Source: Paulownia fortunei (lineage: Eukaryota > Streptophyta > Magnoliopsida > Lamiales > Paulowniaceae). From it: DNA of 64,000 bases. Positions 10,800 through 22,929 of the stretch are shown here, one piece after another. Location: NCBI GenBank assembly GCA_019321725.1, contig CM033107.1:17661445-17725444 (forward strand), in the 5' to 3' direction. Numbering within the stretch: the first letter of the stretch is position 1; each line of letters opens with the position of its first letter. The notes under the pieces were generated by a model that did no database searches, was not told the DNA's origin, and saw nothing but the letters and a program-made list of their open reading frames with translations. The translations under genes were made by a program, and so were the position numbers.

Positions 10800-11700
10800 A
10801 GATAATCATAGTTCCCAACTCTTATAGCATGCTAGATTAGGTCATATCTCTAAGAATAGAATTTTTAAGTTGGCCTAATTGCTCAATCTTTCGAAAGAGC
10901 AAGAAATGCCAATATGTGAGTCATGTCTCAAAGGGAAGATGACCATTTGTTGGACAAGTGAAGCGAGCCAAAAATCTATTAGATTTGATCCATTCGGATG
11001 TATATGCACCACTAAGTGTTAGTGCTCGTGGGAACTATCACTACTTTATAATTTTTACCGATGATTATTCTAGGTATGGTTGAGGTACAAATCTAAAACT
11101 TTTGAAAAGTTAAAAGAATTTAGATGTGTGGTGGAGAAACAAACTGGGCTAAGTATCAAAGAACTTCGATCAGATTGAGAAGGTGAATACTTGAGTACAG
11201 ACTTTCTTAATTATCTAAAAGAGAATGAGACTCTCTCAATAGACCCCTCCTGCTACTCCTCAACTCAACGGAGTTGTGGAGCGTAAGAATCAAACCTTAT
11301 TGGATATAGTTCGATCGATGATGAGTTTCACTGGCTTCCTCTTTCATTCTTGGGCTTTGCTCTAGAAACAACGACATAACTAATAAATAGAGTGCCATCA
11401 AAATTGGTACCCAAAACACCATATGAGATATAGTATGGGAAACCACCTTCTTACAAATACCTTATGGTATGGGGTGTGCTGCATACATAAAGTAGCAAGA
11501 GGGAGATAAATTGGATATGAGATCCAGTTTATGTAGGTTTATGGAGTATCCAAAGAAATTTATTGAATACTATTTCTATGACCCATCAGAACAAAAAGTA
11601 TTTATTTTGAGGAATGCCACCTTCTTAGAAGATAAGTATTTATTAGATAGAAATGGTGAGGTTGTAGAACTTGAAGAAATTCAAGAACCATAGAGCCTCC
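10800..11700 (+). pseudogene. Copia element 1 integrase (broken)
   Basis: The GAG-pre-integrase zinc motif HARLGHISKNRI at about 10828-10862 is followed by CESCLKGKMT. The core begins with LIHSDVYAPLSV and FTDDYSRYG. Then LRSD at 11164-11175 is followed by a TGA stop (11176-11178) where the family has Arg (CGA), then EGEYLS. A stretch with AP-type ATPQLNGVVERKNQTLLD survives in shifted frames near 11255-11310, and the C-terminal part 11511-11693 contains FYDPSEQKVFILRNATFLE. Catalytic Asp and Glu positions are present but the frame is broken many times. Confidence 0.85.
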
Positions 11701-11879
11701 CAACAGATACAGTAGCAAGCCAACCAGTTGAGGCTAGGTCTTCAGATACACAATCTCCTAGGAGATCCTATAGAATCTCAAAGCTACCTGAGAGGTATGG
11801 ATTTTTATTAGAAAACAATGAGGAGAATCTTCCATTGGATAGTGATCTAAGAACTTATGGAGAGACAATGTCGGATATC

Positions 11880-12690
11880 GACTCGGGAAGATGGCAAGAA
11901 GCCACGCAATCAGAGATGGACTTTATGTGCTCCAACAAGGTATGGACCTTGGTAGACCAACCATAAGGAATAGTTTCCATTGCTGCAAATGGGTCTACAA
12001 GCGGAATCTTGGAGTAAAAGGAGAGGTAGCTACCTACAAAGCACGACTAGTCACGAAAGGTTATACTCAAAAGCAAGAAATTGATTATGAGAAAACTTTT
12101 TTGCCAGTAGCGATACTTGAATCCATCCGAATATTGATAGCCATAATAGCGTATTATGACTACGAGATATGCCAGATGGATGTGAAGACCACTTTTCTTA
12201 ATGAAAATATTAATGTAGAATCTATATGAGGCAGTCAGAAGTCTTCATATCCAGAGGGAGTGAGCAAAAGGTTTGCAAACTTCAGAGATCTATTTATGGA
12301 CTCAAGCAGGCTTTCCGAAGCTGGAACATCCAGTTCGATGAGGTAATCAATTTTTTTGATTTTCACAAGAACCCGGATGAACCCTGTATCTATAAAAGGT
12401 TAGTGGAAATGCAGTGACATTTATTGTGCTCTATGTTGACGACATCCTACTCATTGGGAATGATGTAGAGATGTTGCAGTCAACTAAGACTTGGTTGTCT
12501 AATCAGTTCTTCATGAAGGATTTGGGAGAAACATCCTTTATTCTTGGAATAAAGATCTATAAAGATAGGTCAAGAAGGATGATCAGACTATCCCGATTCA
12601 CGTACATAGACAAAATGCTAAAGAAGTTTAGTATGGAGAAATCCAAGTGAGGATTATTACCAATGAGTCATGTTGTTTTCTCTCAAGGGC
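11880..12690 (+). pseudogene. Copia element 1 reverse transcriptase (frameshifted)
   Basis: Segments in order: KWVYKRNLGVKGEVATYKARL and VTKGYTQKQEIDYEKTFLPVA (11891-12229), CQMDVKTTFLNENI, VCKLQRSIYGLKQAFRSWN (12226-12417), and the catalytic box VLYVDDILLIGND with TAT-GTT-GAC-GAC at 12432-12443. After it come MKDLGETSFILGIKIYKDRS and FTYIDKMLKKFSMEKSK. The active-site Asp pair is intact. Frame breaks occur near 12220, near 12400 (a one-base change in the tataaaagg run), at the TGA 12648-12650, and near 12690. The match to the plant copia Pol family is unambiguous. The enzyme is inactive as it stands. Confidence 0.92.
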
Positions 12691-12699
12691 AATGCCTCC

Positions 12700-13426
12700 C
12701 AAAACTCCTGAGAAGAGGGAAATGATGACCCGCATACCTTATGCATCTGCTATAGGAAGCATAATGTATGGTATGCTATGTATAAGGCATGATGTCGCAT
12801 ATGCCTTGAGTTTCACGAGCAGATATCAGTTCAATCTAGGTGAGGAATACTGGACGGCCGTAAAAATGATCCTGAAATACTTAAGAAGGACTAAGGATAT
12901 CTTTCTTGTATACGGCTCTGGAGAATTGAAATTAGAAGGCTATACTGATTCTATTTTTCAGTCCAATATAGATGACTTAAAGTCAATGTCTGAATATGTA
13001 TTCACCTTCAACGGTGGTGCGGTCAACTGGAAGAGTTTCAAGGAGGAGATGACCATGGATTCTACCACCGAGGCTAAATATATTGCTACATGTGATGCAG
13101 CAGAAGAAGCTGTTTGGATATGGAACTTCATCCAAGAGTTGGGTGTGGTTCCATCTATTGTTGATCCTGTATTGATATACTGTGATAACAAAGGAGTTAT
13201 TGCACAAGTAAAAGAGCCAAGATCTCATCAAAGATCCAAGCACATCATGAGAAGATTCCATCTTATTAGAGAGATCATTAGTAAAGGCGACGTTGTAGTG
13301 GATAGAGTCGCTTCAGCAGAAAATATGGCAAACCCACTGACCAAAGCTCTAGTACAGAAGGTATTCGACAAGCATCTTAAGAAGATGTGCTTAAAGTACA
13401 TGGGCAATTGGCGCTTGGGCAAGTGA
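12700..13426 (+). pseudogene. Copia element 1 RNase H and Pol C-terminus
   Basis: The longest frame of the element (open 12647-13426, real homology from about 12700). RIPYASAIGSIMYGMLCIRHDVAYAL and WTAVKMILKYLRRTKDIFLVYG are followed by RNase H blocks. These are EGYTDSIFQ (catalytic Asp), STTEAKYIATCDAAEEAVW (Glu), IYCDNKGVIAQVKEPRSHQR (Asp), then SKHIMRRFHLIREII and ANPLTKAL. The acidic residues expected in RNase H are present. It ends in YMGNWRLGK-stop, directly before the polypurine-like tract and the LTR at 13432. No start codon of its own is expected, because it is cut from a polyprotein. Confidence 0.92.
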
Positions 13427-13431
13427 GAGAT

Positions 13432-14990
13432 TGTTAGAGTAGTGCCTGACGTACCAATTAGATTGTGCGTCCTTTATACTCTTGTATTTGTAAAAATAAT
13501 GTTTTTCAAATCAAATTAGTAAAATAGGCAAAAAAAAATTATTTTTAATTGCATCTTGTAATTAGATAAAATCCCTATACCAAACTTAGTTATGGAATAT
13601 GGTCACGTATTTTATAGTGATCATAGAATATACCTCTATGGCCTTAGGTTTTAAATTAATTATGAGTCAAGTGTTTTTTGAGATGGGACATCGAATAGCC
13701 CAATAGACTCGCACATACGATGCATGCTCGCATGAGCAGGATGTCTTGCTTCATGAACATTGGTGTAGTGATGCTAGTACATGTATGCGGGTGTTTGTTA
13801 GGGAACAAGTACACTGAACAGGTGGAAACCTGTTTGTCGAAATAAGAATTTTCATCTTATGTTAGTACATGATTAGTCCTTTGACTTGAAGCACCATGGT
13901 AGTCTTGTGCATGTCGTATTTCATTTTGATGTATTTTCTGATTGCCTGATAATTATAAATGGGATACGTTGGATGTTGTATTAATATGTATGGAGGTTAA
14001 TGAGTGTTCAACAAATAATTCATTACTTGTCTCTCCTATGTTTTCATAATTCATGACTCAGAAATCCTTGGCCAAGGCAGGATGAATGTTAAACGAAGGT
14101 TTTCTACGATTTGTCATGAGTCATTGAAACTTGGAATGAAATCATAGTTATTGAGTAATTAAGGTTTCAACTATTAATCTATGCCCTAAATTCAATTGGG
14201 GGATTACTTGAGGAAGGACCTTACGTGTAAGATACTCACTATTTTACCTAAGTCTAGATAGTCATGATACACTTGCTAGGTGTTGAGGTTCTTGAAGTTA
14301 ATTAATCAAAATAATTATTATTATTCATAAGTTACAAATATTGCAAGCTCACTGCTAGCTTAGTTTTGAACCTAAAGGGTCACACACAATTTGAGATGGA
14401 ACATTTCTAATTTAGGAATTGATCCAAGGGGTTGGATCCAACTAATTAATGTAGATTAATTAATTGGGGTTTCAATTAATTCAAGAAGTTGAATTGATTA
14501 TTCAATTAGATAATTTAAATTATTTAATTAGACCTAATAAGATTAGAAAACTCAATTAGAGCGAAACAATTAAATCAAATCAAATCAATTGTGTAGTCCA
14601 TTTATTAATTTAATTAATTTACTTTATTAAATAATTGAATTATTTAATTAAACCTAATTTGATTAGATGGGCTATATGGAATTAATTAATTAAATTTGGG
14701 CTAATACAATTAATTTGATTAATTGTCGGATTTAATTTTAAGTTTAAGCCCAATTCACAAAGGTCTATTAGGAGAGGCTCATGAAGGTGGTTGAAAAAGA
14801 ATGGAAAGTCAAGAGCTTAGAATTCTTGGAAAACCTTAAATATATTTGGAAGATATAAAAGGGATAAAGTTGGAAGAAGTTTAGATAAACCAAAATATCT
14901 TCCAACCAATTAAGAGGAGACCAAAAATACCAAGAGTGAGACTCTTGAAATTTTTTAATCCCCTGTATAAGCCTATGGGGCAATTCCTTG
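13432..14990 (+). repeat. 3' LTR of copia element 1 (3' end truncated)
   Basis: Starts TGTTAGAGTAGTGCC and aligns with 6977-7733. It then continues with the AT-rich block of aattaatt motifs shared with the LTR at 50911-52992 (shared text: tagtcatgata-cctgctaag, gttcttg, gaacctaa-gggtcacac, cctaataagat). A TATA-like gatataaaagg lies near 14850. Similarity fades near 14990, and the terminal part seen at 7748-8019 and 52665-52992 is missing. Confidence 0.8.
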
Positions 14991-17900
14991 CCATATCAAC
15001 ATAATTAGAGGAAGATTATTAAATATGATTGGCGCTTTTCATGTTTATTTGACCTTTTAATTAAGCTAAATTACAATTAACAATTTCTTCGTTTAAGCTA
15101 AAAATCATTTAAAACAATTTATACCGAAAATAGTTATAAGCTTACTATTTGGTATTTAATGATAGAAAAACCTATGTCTCCCTTTTTATCCACCTCTACA
15201 TATTAATCTCTTGGTAAGAGACAATGATTTTCTTTAAGAAATATTTATGATGTTCATATAATTTTTTGATATTTGTATTTAATTATTATGGTTATTGAAC
15301 AAAGATAATTTCCAAATAGAAAATTTGAAGTCCATGATTTGTGGTAAGCATATATATATATATGACCATTTCCTAAATTTGTAATGCATGATCTTTTTTT
15401 TGCAATTCTAGATAATAATAGGGATCATCGTCACAATACATCCGATAGTTTTATGCAAAATGATAACATTATAATGCTGAAATTGAGGAAAACTTATTAT
15501 ACAATAATTCATGAAATCCCAGTTTTTCAAATTTATGTACCTTCTAAGAAACCTTCTGCATTTGTGCCATTCCGTATCAGAGCCTTATGACATGAAAGTA
15601 TTTCTCTTTCCTCAAAATAGAATCCTGATGGACTCAATAATTATTTGAGTCCAAATTATCTATTTAATTTTTCATGATACGTTCAGTAAATTAAACCAAA
15701 TCATTGTGATAATATAAATACAAAATTGAGCAACAATAAATAATCATATTTATAAAAATACAAATATTCATAGTTAACTAATAAAGTCAAAATACATCTA
15801 GATAGAAATAGTAACTTTAGAATTACAATTTATGATATGAAATTTTAAATTCAATTTTTGCATGTTGAGGTTTAAAAAAAGATGTAGAGAAATAGAAAAA
15901 ATATTCAATTCACTTTTATGGGATTTTCTTTGGAGGCTTTTTTTCAATGAGGCCTAACTTCTGCAGTTTTATTACTTTTTGTTTTGTTATTGGTTAGGCC
16001 TAATTGAAAAAGGATTTGCATAAGAAATACCACACTTAACCTTTAGTAAATTTTAATATAATTTTCAAAAATAAAAGATTAAATCTCACAGCACACATTA
16101 TAGTTTAACAATTATTTATCTTCCTTCAATATATATTGTAATTTAATCCCTTTTGTTTGACCATAATATTTTTAAATTTTACTTATATAGAGGTATATTA
16201 TTATAAAATTTAAAATATATACCAAATAAATATAATGTGCATATTTAACTGAAGAATTAGAAGTGAATAGATTAAAAGGCCTAATTTTGAGATAGATAAA
16301 TAAAAATTTAAAATATGTGTGAAAATTCAACTGTGTGTGAGAAATAATATTTAGAATTAGATGTGTGTAAATTATTTTTTTTCTTGATTAAATAAGAAGA
16401 TTTCACTTATCCAAAAAATACTAAGAAGATTATATTGATTGAGAAAATGAAGTGCTATAATATATATTTAAATATTATATTTGTCAATGCTTAGTATGTG
16501 AATTTGATCATATATGATGCATTGCAAGAAACATCGTAATATATTTCAAAAATCTTACTTAGACTAATTTATAGTGAAGATTTTAGTAATTCTTACTTCG
16601 ATATTATCTGATATATTAGTTACTTTTGTTTTAGTTATTTTGATGTGCATAGTTAATATTAATTCAACATTCGTTAACTCTTTTAATTTTTTTTTTAATT
16701 TTGTATTTAGTTGAATTGTGTATGTGAATAAATGTTAAATTATATCATTATATTATATAGATTGGGTGAAAATTTGAACTTTTTATCTCTTTTAAGTAAA
16801 GAATTATTTAATTAAGTTGAAAAAAGTCCCTAAGAAAAAATAATTTTGATATATAATTATCTAAATATTAAAGATTACAAAAAAGGAAATATAAATTCAA
16901 ATTTTTACTAGCGTAATTGAATAAGTGAAAACGAGAGTGGGTTTCCATGCTTCTTGATTTATTCTATGTTTATAAATTGATTGTACGGAATAACATAAAA
17001 GTTTAAATTGGTTATGTAATATTTTTCATAAATACTTGTTAATCAAAATTGGTTGCATTACCATTTATTTACTAAATAATCTTTTCAAAAGAAAATAATT
17101 CAAATTAATTAGGTTGTCAACGAAATTTAACAATTTTAAACTATAGCATTGACTTTTAAAGTTATAGAGGAAATCATTTTATACAAGGTGATATAGCAGT
17201 AGTAAACATATGCAAGTAAAAAGTAAAACAGGTTTATTTAGGTTTGCAATAGACCTCTTTTATAACAGTTTTATTTATTTTTTAATTAAAAAATTTCTTT
17301 ATCAAACATATAGATTATTAATTTTTTTAACATAGACAAATATATATATAAGAGATCTTCTATTCTTTTAAAATGATGAACAATATTGTAATATACATAT
17401 ATATGTGTTTATGTTTATGAACAATACTGTAATATACATAATTATTATACCTATATTAACACCATATTGAAAGATCATGTATATAGATATATATTTGAAA
17501 TACTTTCAGCTCAATTTCTTCTTTATTTTTATTTCTTTTGAGAGAAAACATGTAAAAATTCATTTGGATGGAGATTTAGTATTTTTCCTTAAACAACAAC
17601 CAATAGATAATTCCAATAAGTAATTTTTCCTCCATTTCTAAAAAATACCCAATTTAGTTGTCATATGTTCTAGGCTTGTGATATTTTTAAGCCAAGCTTT
17701 TTATTTTTTTGAAATAAATTTGTCAATATTTGAGAAATGTTATATATAAAATAATAAACCCCCCCTTTTAAAAGAGTGAAGTAAAAATAGGCCAAGTTAC
17801 AGGATAAAAATAATTTTTATCTAAACATATTTATAAAATTATGGGAATTGATATATACATAATTTTAATTATTTAATCCTCGACAAGAATTTAAAATCAT

Positions 17901-19165
17901 TTTACTATCAAATTTATTTATCATAAATTATATAAGTTCAATTATTTTATCAAAGTCCAATATTATTGCTTATATACAAGGACTACTTAAATGACATGCA
18001 TAAATGATTCATCTTAAAAATATATTTCATTTACTAAATGTATATAAGATTTTTTAATTGTTATTCGTATTGATTGTTTTCTAAAAAAATAGAGAAAAAC
18101 AAAAAAAACAAATTTGATCGAAGCAATTCAATCCAAATAGATCTCCACTTGAAATTTTCTTCATTAATTCCATATTTCAATAATTGATATTTTTTAAATT
18201 CATTTTCCTTCTTCATTTTCAATTTTTTGATGGAAAAGTATATGAAATTGATTTGGGGAGAAATTTTAGCATTTTTCCAATAAAAACAAATAATAGAGAA
18301 ATCAGCAACAGTCCCCAAATTAGTGGGTAAATGTGCAAGCCACATTTATTTGTAAAAGTCCCCAAATTCATGAAATTTAGAGTAAAGATGATATATGTAA
18401 ATTGACAACTCATATTTCAAAGTATTAAAACAAAAACAAGTCAAGTAATATGACCAAAATTATATTTTTGCTTTATATTCATATAATAATATCAAATACA
18501 ACACTATGGATGAAGTCTTCTTGAATTATGAAAATCAACTAATTTAGTAATTTGTTCCTTATGGTTTTTAGATGTTGAAGACGTCTAAAGAGATAGAATT
18601 TAATGTGTAAGTGCTTCATTTACTGTTTCACTTTACCTTCATTTTTCAAAATTATTAACTAATATTGATTTATGTCAAACTTATAAAATTAACTGATTCT
18701 ACTTTATTCATGATTTTATTTAGTTGTTATCATTTTATCAATTTAAAAGAAAAAAAAAGTCATATCAAAAACTAAATTTTAAATAACGGGGACGAACTAA
18801 TAGAAAATCCAATGAGAAAAAAAGCAAAATTTTTATAAAACCAAATAAAAGAACTAAACAAAAATTCTATAAAACCAACTAACTGTCAAAATCAAACAAA
18901 AGAAGAACCAACTCAACCAAAAAATTAAACAACTTTAGTTTATAGAGTAAAAGTTTACTTAGTTTCCCTAATTAAATTATTACTTAAATTTTAAATATTC
19001 AATAATTTCGTATCTTTAAACATTTTTATTCAATCAACTTTTTTGATCAATTTATTTTCTCGTCCACTGCTGCCTTTGATTGTTTAAAATATTACATAAA
19101 TAAATTTATATGTCGTGTAATAATTAAAATGAGATCGTATGTTTTATTACTCTTATTTGTGCAAA
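14991..19165. other. AT-rich intergenic stretch without recognisable genes
   Basis: I find no coding homology on either strand in about 4.2 kb. The open frames (for example 15384-15590 plus and 18061-18345 minus) are short, AT-driven and resemble no family I know. Minor structure includes a TA microsatellite near 15349-15363, a hairpin at 15937-16013, a short duplication at about 17380-17440 (gaacaata-tgtaatatacat twice) and many poly-A/T runs. It may contain further, more decayed transposon sequence. Confidence 0.6.
15937..16013. other. Imperfect hairpin around taggcctaa arms
   Basis: The left arm ctttttttcaatgaggccta (15937-15956, continuing ac) pairs with the right arm ggttaggcctaattgaaaaagg written in reverse complement (15992-16013), with about two mismatches and a loop of about 33 bases. 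It could be a miniature foldback element or a chance structure. No target duplication is evident. Confidence 0.45.
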
Positions 19166-19170
19166 TAAAT

Positions 19171-22100
19171 TGTAATATATGAGTCTCACACTACTCATTT
19201 GGTTAATATGATTTATGCATTGCATGATATTCATATGTGCTTGCATTGAAACTAGCATTGTATGATCTGTTTTGCTTTATATCATATTTGATCATTAAAT
19301 TTCTAAAAAATCTCATATGGTGTTAGTTGTCAATCATCATAATATAAGTAATCAACATTAAATTGAAATAAGAAGAAAATAAAGTTGATCAATATTGGAT
19401 ATAGATAAGATATATAAGTTGTAATTTTGGAATTGTTAAAGGTATTACTAGTAAACTTATACGGTTTGATTTGATTTCATCTAGGTAATTCAAAAGTATA
19501 TATCGGTAAATTGCATATTTGGGATATTGGACATAAGATAATATGATTGAAATGTGATATTATAATATTCATTTATTTATAAGATTATATAATTTTTAAT
19601 ATGGACAATTATTCAAGAATCGGTGATAATCGGGTAAGAAATTAAATGAATGGCTAGAAAATTAGCTTATAAATTATCTATGAGATCTTGTGGTAATTAA
19701 AATAGAATGCAATAAAATTATTGTATAGCTGGTCCTCTACTCTTAGCTATTAACCCACGATCCTCAACTATTTTTCAGTAATTTTCAGGGTCCAAACTTA
19801 TGTCAAAATCTCTCTAAACTGATCCTAAGTAATTCCAAGAGATAAAAAAGGGCAAAGAAAGCAAAATGAAGTAGTAATCACAAGTAGAATAGATGAGGTT
19901 CATCTACAAATTTCATATCAATGTTTTTATATTATTTGAGGATTTTTGTGATCTTTTAAGATTCTTATGTTATTTATGATGATGTTAGAGATTATTTATA
20001 GGGTTATTATGCATAAAAGAATAATTTGTGGTTGCAAGCACATAGTAGAACCAATAAGGAACAGAATCTGTGTGTATGCTGATTTTCAGTTTATTGAACT
20101 TGAAATATACATGAAACCGTTGGTAAATCCTATATTTATCATCAAGAACGTGTTTATATAGGAATGAAGATTATGTATCTAGGTTTGGATAGCTTAGGAA
20201 TTAAAATATGGAATGATAATTAAAGAGATGCTCAAAATTGTCACCATAGAATTTCAGATTATGTTATGTGTGAAGGGGACTAGTTTTACAATATTAAATC
20301 TATTAGTTTTGGAAAGACTATAACCTGGTTGTCTCTGTGTATATATTATATAAGTGTGGTAAAACTTTGGGAGTGATTGAATATATTTCAAGATGCCAGA
20401 ACTATTAATGTCATGAAGTGCGCAAAACTGTTATGGTAGAAAAAATCTGTTTCAGTATGCTGTGAAGGGAGCTGAACTTAGGAAGCTATATCCGTGAGTT
20501 TTAACCATTCTATGATATGGTTACATTTTCTTTGATGTTAGCTAAGTGTGATAAAAATTGGGGAGTTAATAAGTATATCTAAGGGTGTCAAAATCATCAT
20601 GCAAGCTAATGTGGTAGCAAGAAAATGTGAAATTGTGAATCTGTCTCATTTGGTTCATTAACATGTTTCAACATAGATGTGGTGCATTTGATCCCTAACA
20701 ATTAGGGGGATGTTATAATAGTTATAATACATCAATTAAGTGAGATTAATATACATTTGAGATATGGAATAAAGGCGCATAGAAGGTTGTATTCGATTAT
20801 AGTTTCTAACTGGTAAGGTTGTTTAGTTAAATTGAGATTCAAGATCTTTATACTACATTAGGTGTAATAAACTTGTTAATTGAGGATGGTGATTGATACT
20901 TTGTATTTTTACAGATTATTTTACATCTATGATTGGGGAGTAATACTTAATAAATCAAGAAGTAACACACACAACCGATTAAAGGTAAGTAAAAATTCAT
21001 TTGCAACCACAATACATGAATATAGTATTTCTTGGAATATCTATACTATTTGTGATGTGATGTTTGAAGAGGTGTAATAACAAGTATATTAAGTATCGTT
21101 TGATGCATGTGATGCGTGAGAATGATGAGACAAAATATTTTTTGTTGCATTGAGCATGCCATTCATTAGTCTTTGCACGTACATGCATAATACATGAACA
21201 TTGTTGAGACCTTGCATGCATGTTATGATCTTTTGAACAAAAATATTTTGTTGGCCACTTCTAGTGCACTGAGGCATGCAAGGCGTGGGTACCGCAAGTG
21301 AGATGACTTCTCAGAGGATCATAGGGGCAGACATGAGGCGGGCCCCTGGCGATTATGAGAGGATGGTCTACTTGATTGTGCTTTGTTATGATTGATGACA
21401 GGGGGTGTACCTCTGGGGGTTACGGAAGGATAGCCCATTCGACTGTATCAGTCCATTATTGGCCATTTGATTATTGATATTGTGCAGAGCTCTTTCCGTG
21501 CATAGTAAATGGGCCAAGGGCCCAATGAAAGAAAATGATTTTGAATATAATGTTTTGATTTATGAGCATGCATTCTTAACACGATATCTTGGAAATCTTT
21601 TGTATATATTTCACATCATTTTTAGCATGCAATATTTTTACTTACTAGGTATTAACTCATGTAGTTGATACATTATAGGTAAGCATGATAATACGTGAGA
21701 CTCTAAGGATCACTGGGCTGGTTGTTGGAGCTCCTACAAGCTTCTAAGGATCACTGTACATGGATGACGACCTATTGAGTTGTGTTGTGGGCATATTCTA
21801 ATTTTTTATAACCATTATTATTGTGTAAATTTTTGTCTATATATCAAGGGTTACAAGATGTAAAATGTCCTTATTTCTTCCGAAAGTATAGGCTATTATT
21901 TTAATTTTTTTGAGTTTATCATATTATAACTTTGGGAAGCCATGTCCTACATAACTCTTGAAATTTTATAATAAATAAGTTTGAGTATAGCATGACTGTG
22001 ATGATTGTTTTGTTTTGTTTTTTATATAAATAGTAATTTTTTTATATAGAGAGTTATATGTGAGAAAACACTACTGTTTCTCAAAGTGCTACATTTGACA

Positions 22101-22192
22101 AAAATATATATATACACACATGTACTCACATGTGCTACCTTGTCAAAATTATTATTATATCAATATCTATATTTAGTGGTGGAGGTGTTACA
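19171..22192 (+). repeat. 5' LTR of the Tekay-like element
   Basis: About 3.02 kb, from TGTAATATATGAGTCTCAC to ...ggaggtgttaca. It matches the LTRs at 25559-28729 and 40643-43602 over nearly its whole length, with many substitutions and indels. Compared with the other two copies it lacks about 120 bp near 19727 (the stretch at about 26120-26240). Short open frames inside it (19967-20161, 20880-21077, 21474-21668, 22086-22313 and antisense ones) are not genes. Confidence 0.92.
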
Positions 22193-22195
22193 GAG

Positions 22196-22207
22196 TGGTA
22201 TCAAAGC
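22196..22207 (+). other. Primer binding site, initiator-Met type
   Basis: tggtatcaaagc lies four bases after the LTR end. It differs by one base from the tggtatcagagc form complementary to plant initiator tRNA-Met. Position and sequence confirm the LTR boundary and the plus orientation. Confidence 0.85.
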
Positions 22208-22900
22208 CCAGTTTGTGGTTTTGTTGACTGTCCATGTACATGATTTTGAAATTGGTGGAGCACAACCATGCAATAATCTTTATTTGTTATATAATTCATT
22301 TTGTATATCTTGAATAATATTATCCATGTTTTTTAAGATTTTGTATAAAATAATATTGAGATAAACTCATTAGTAATAACAGGTATAAAATTTATGTTTG
22401 ATATTCTATCTCTGGAGCTATATATTCTTATTATCCACTAAGTGTGTAATAAGATTGGATAAGGTGCTTGATATATATATACATATGAGGTCAATTACAA
22501 TATTTTACTTTCTTTTGGAGGTTCAAGATCAACTAATTAGATTTTAAGAGCTCTAGGTAGATTTTTTTATATTGTCTAGGATTATGATATAACATTTTGT
22601 GTTGATTGATTTATTTGAGAATTATGCATTGTGGATTATTTCAGGATTATTAAGACTTTTAAATTTTATGTGATGAAATTTAAAAAATTTATGGAGACCA
22701 CAACAGGAAAATGTTTACTATTTGTAGAAAATAAAAAAAATTATCAAATTATAATTTTCTACAGTTACTGTGAAAGAGAGTAGTAAGAAAGAGTTATTAT
22801 CGATCTTTGGGTTGTGTTAGAATTTTTAGAAATGACCAAGTTTACTAAAAATCCACTTGTGTGATCTTCTCTTGATGCATGTTGAAAAGAAATTTTCGGG
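22208..22900 (+). other. Tekay-like element: leader with no recognisable gag or protease
   Basis: About 700 bases between the primer site and the first RT similarity. A typical member of this lineage carries roughly 1.5-2 kb of gag and protease here. I could not match any reading frame to either, so they have been deleted or have decayed past recognition. Confidence 0.55.
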
Positions 22901-22929
22901 CATGCTATTGACTAACTAATTAATTTTAC

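Larger units (their letters stand above)
6977..14990 (+). mobile_element. Copia element 1 (degraded, both LTRs recognisable)
   Basis: Plus-strand Ty1/copia retrotransposon with the order LTR, degenerate primer site, leader, gag, zinc knuckle, protease, integrase, RT, RNase H, LTR. The order protease-integrase-RT is diagnostic of copia. Both LTRs start TGTTAGAGTA and align over about 750 bp, then differ in length. The polypurine-like gtgagagat precedes the 3' LTR at 13432. The 3' LTR appears truncated near 14990, so the 3' target duplication cannot be read. The element seems to have inserted into the Tat-type gag at 6976. All coding parts carry stops or frameshifts. Confidence 0.9.
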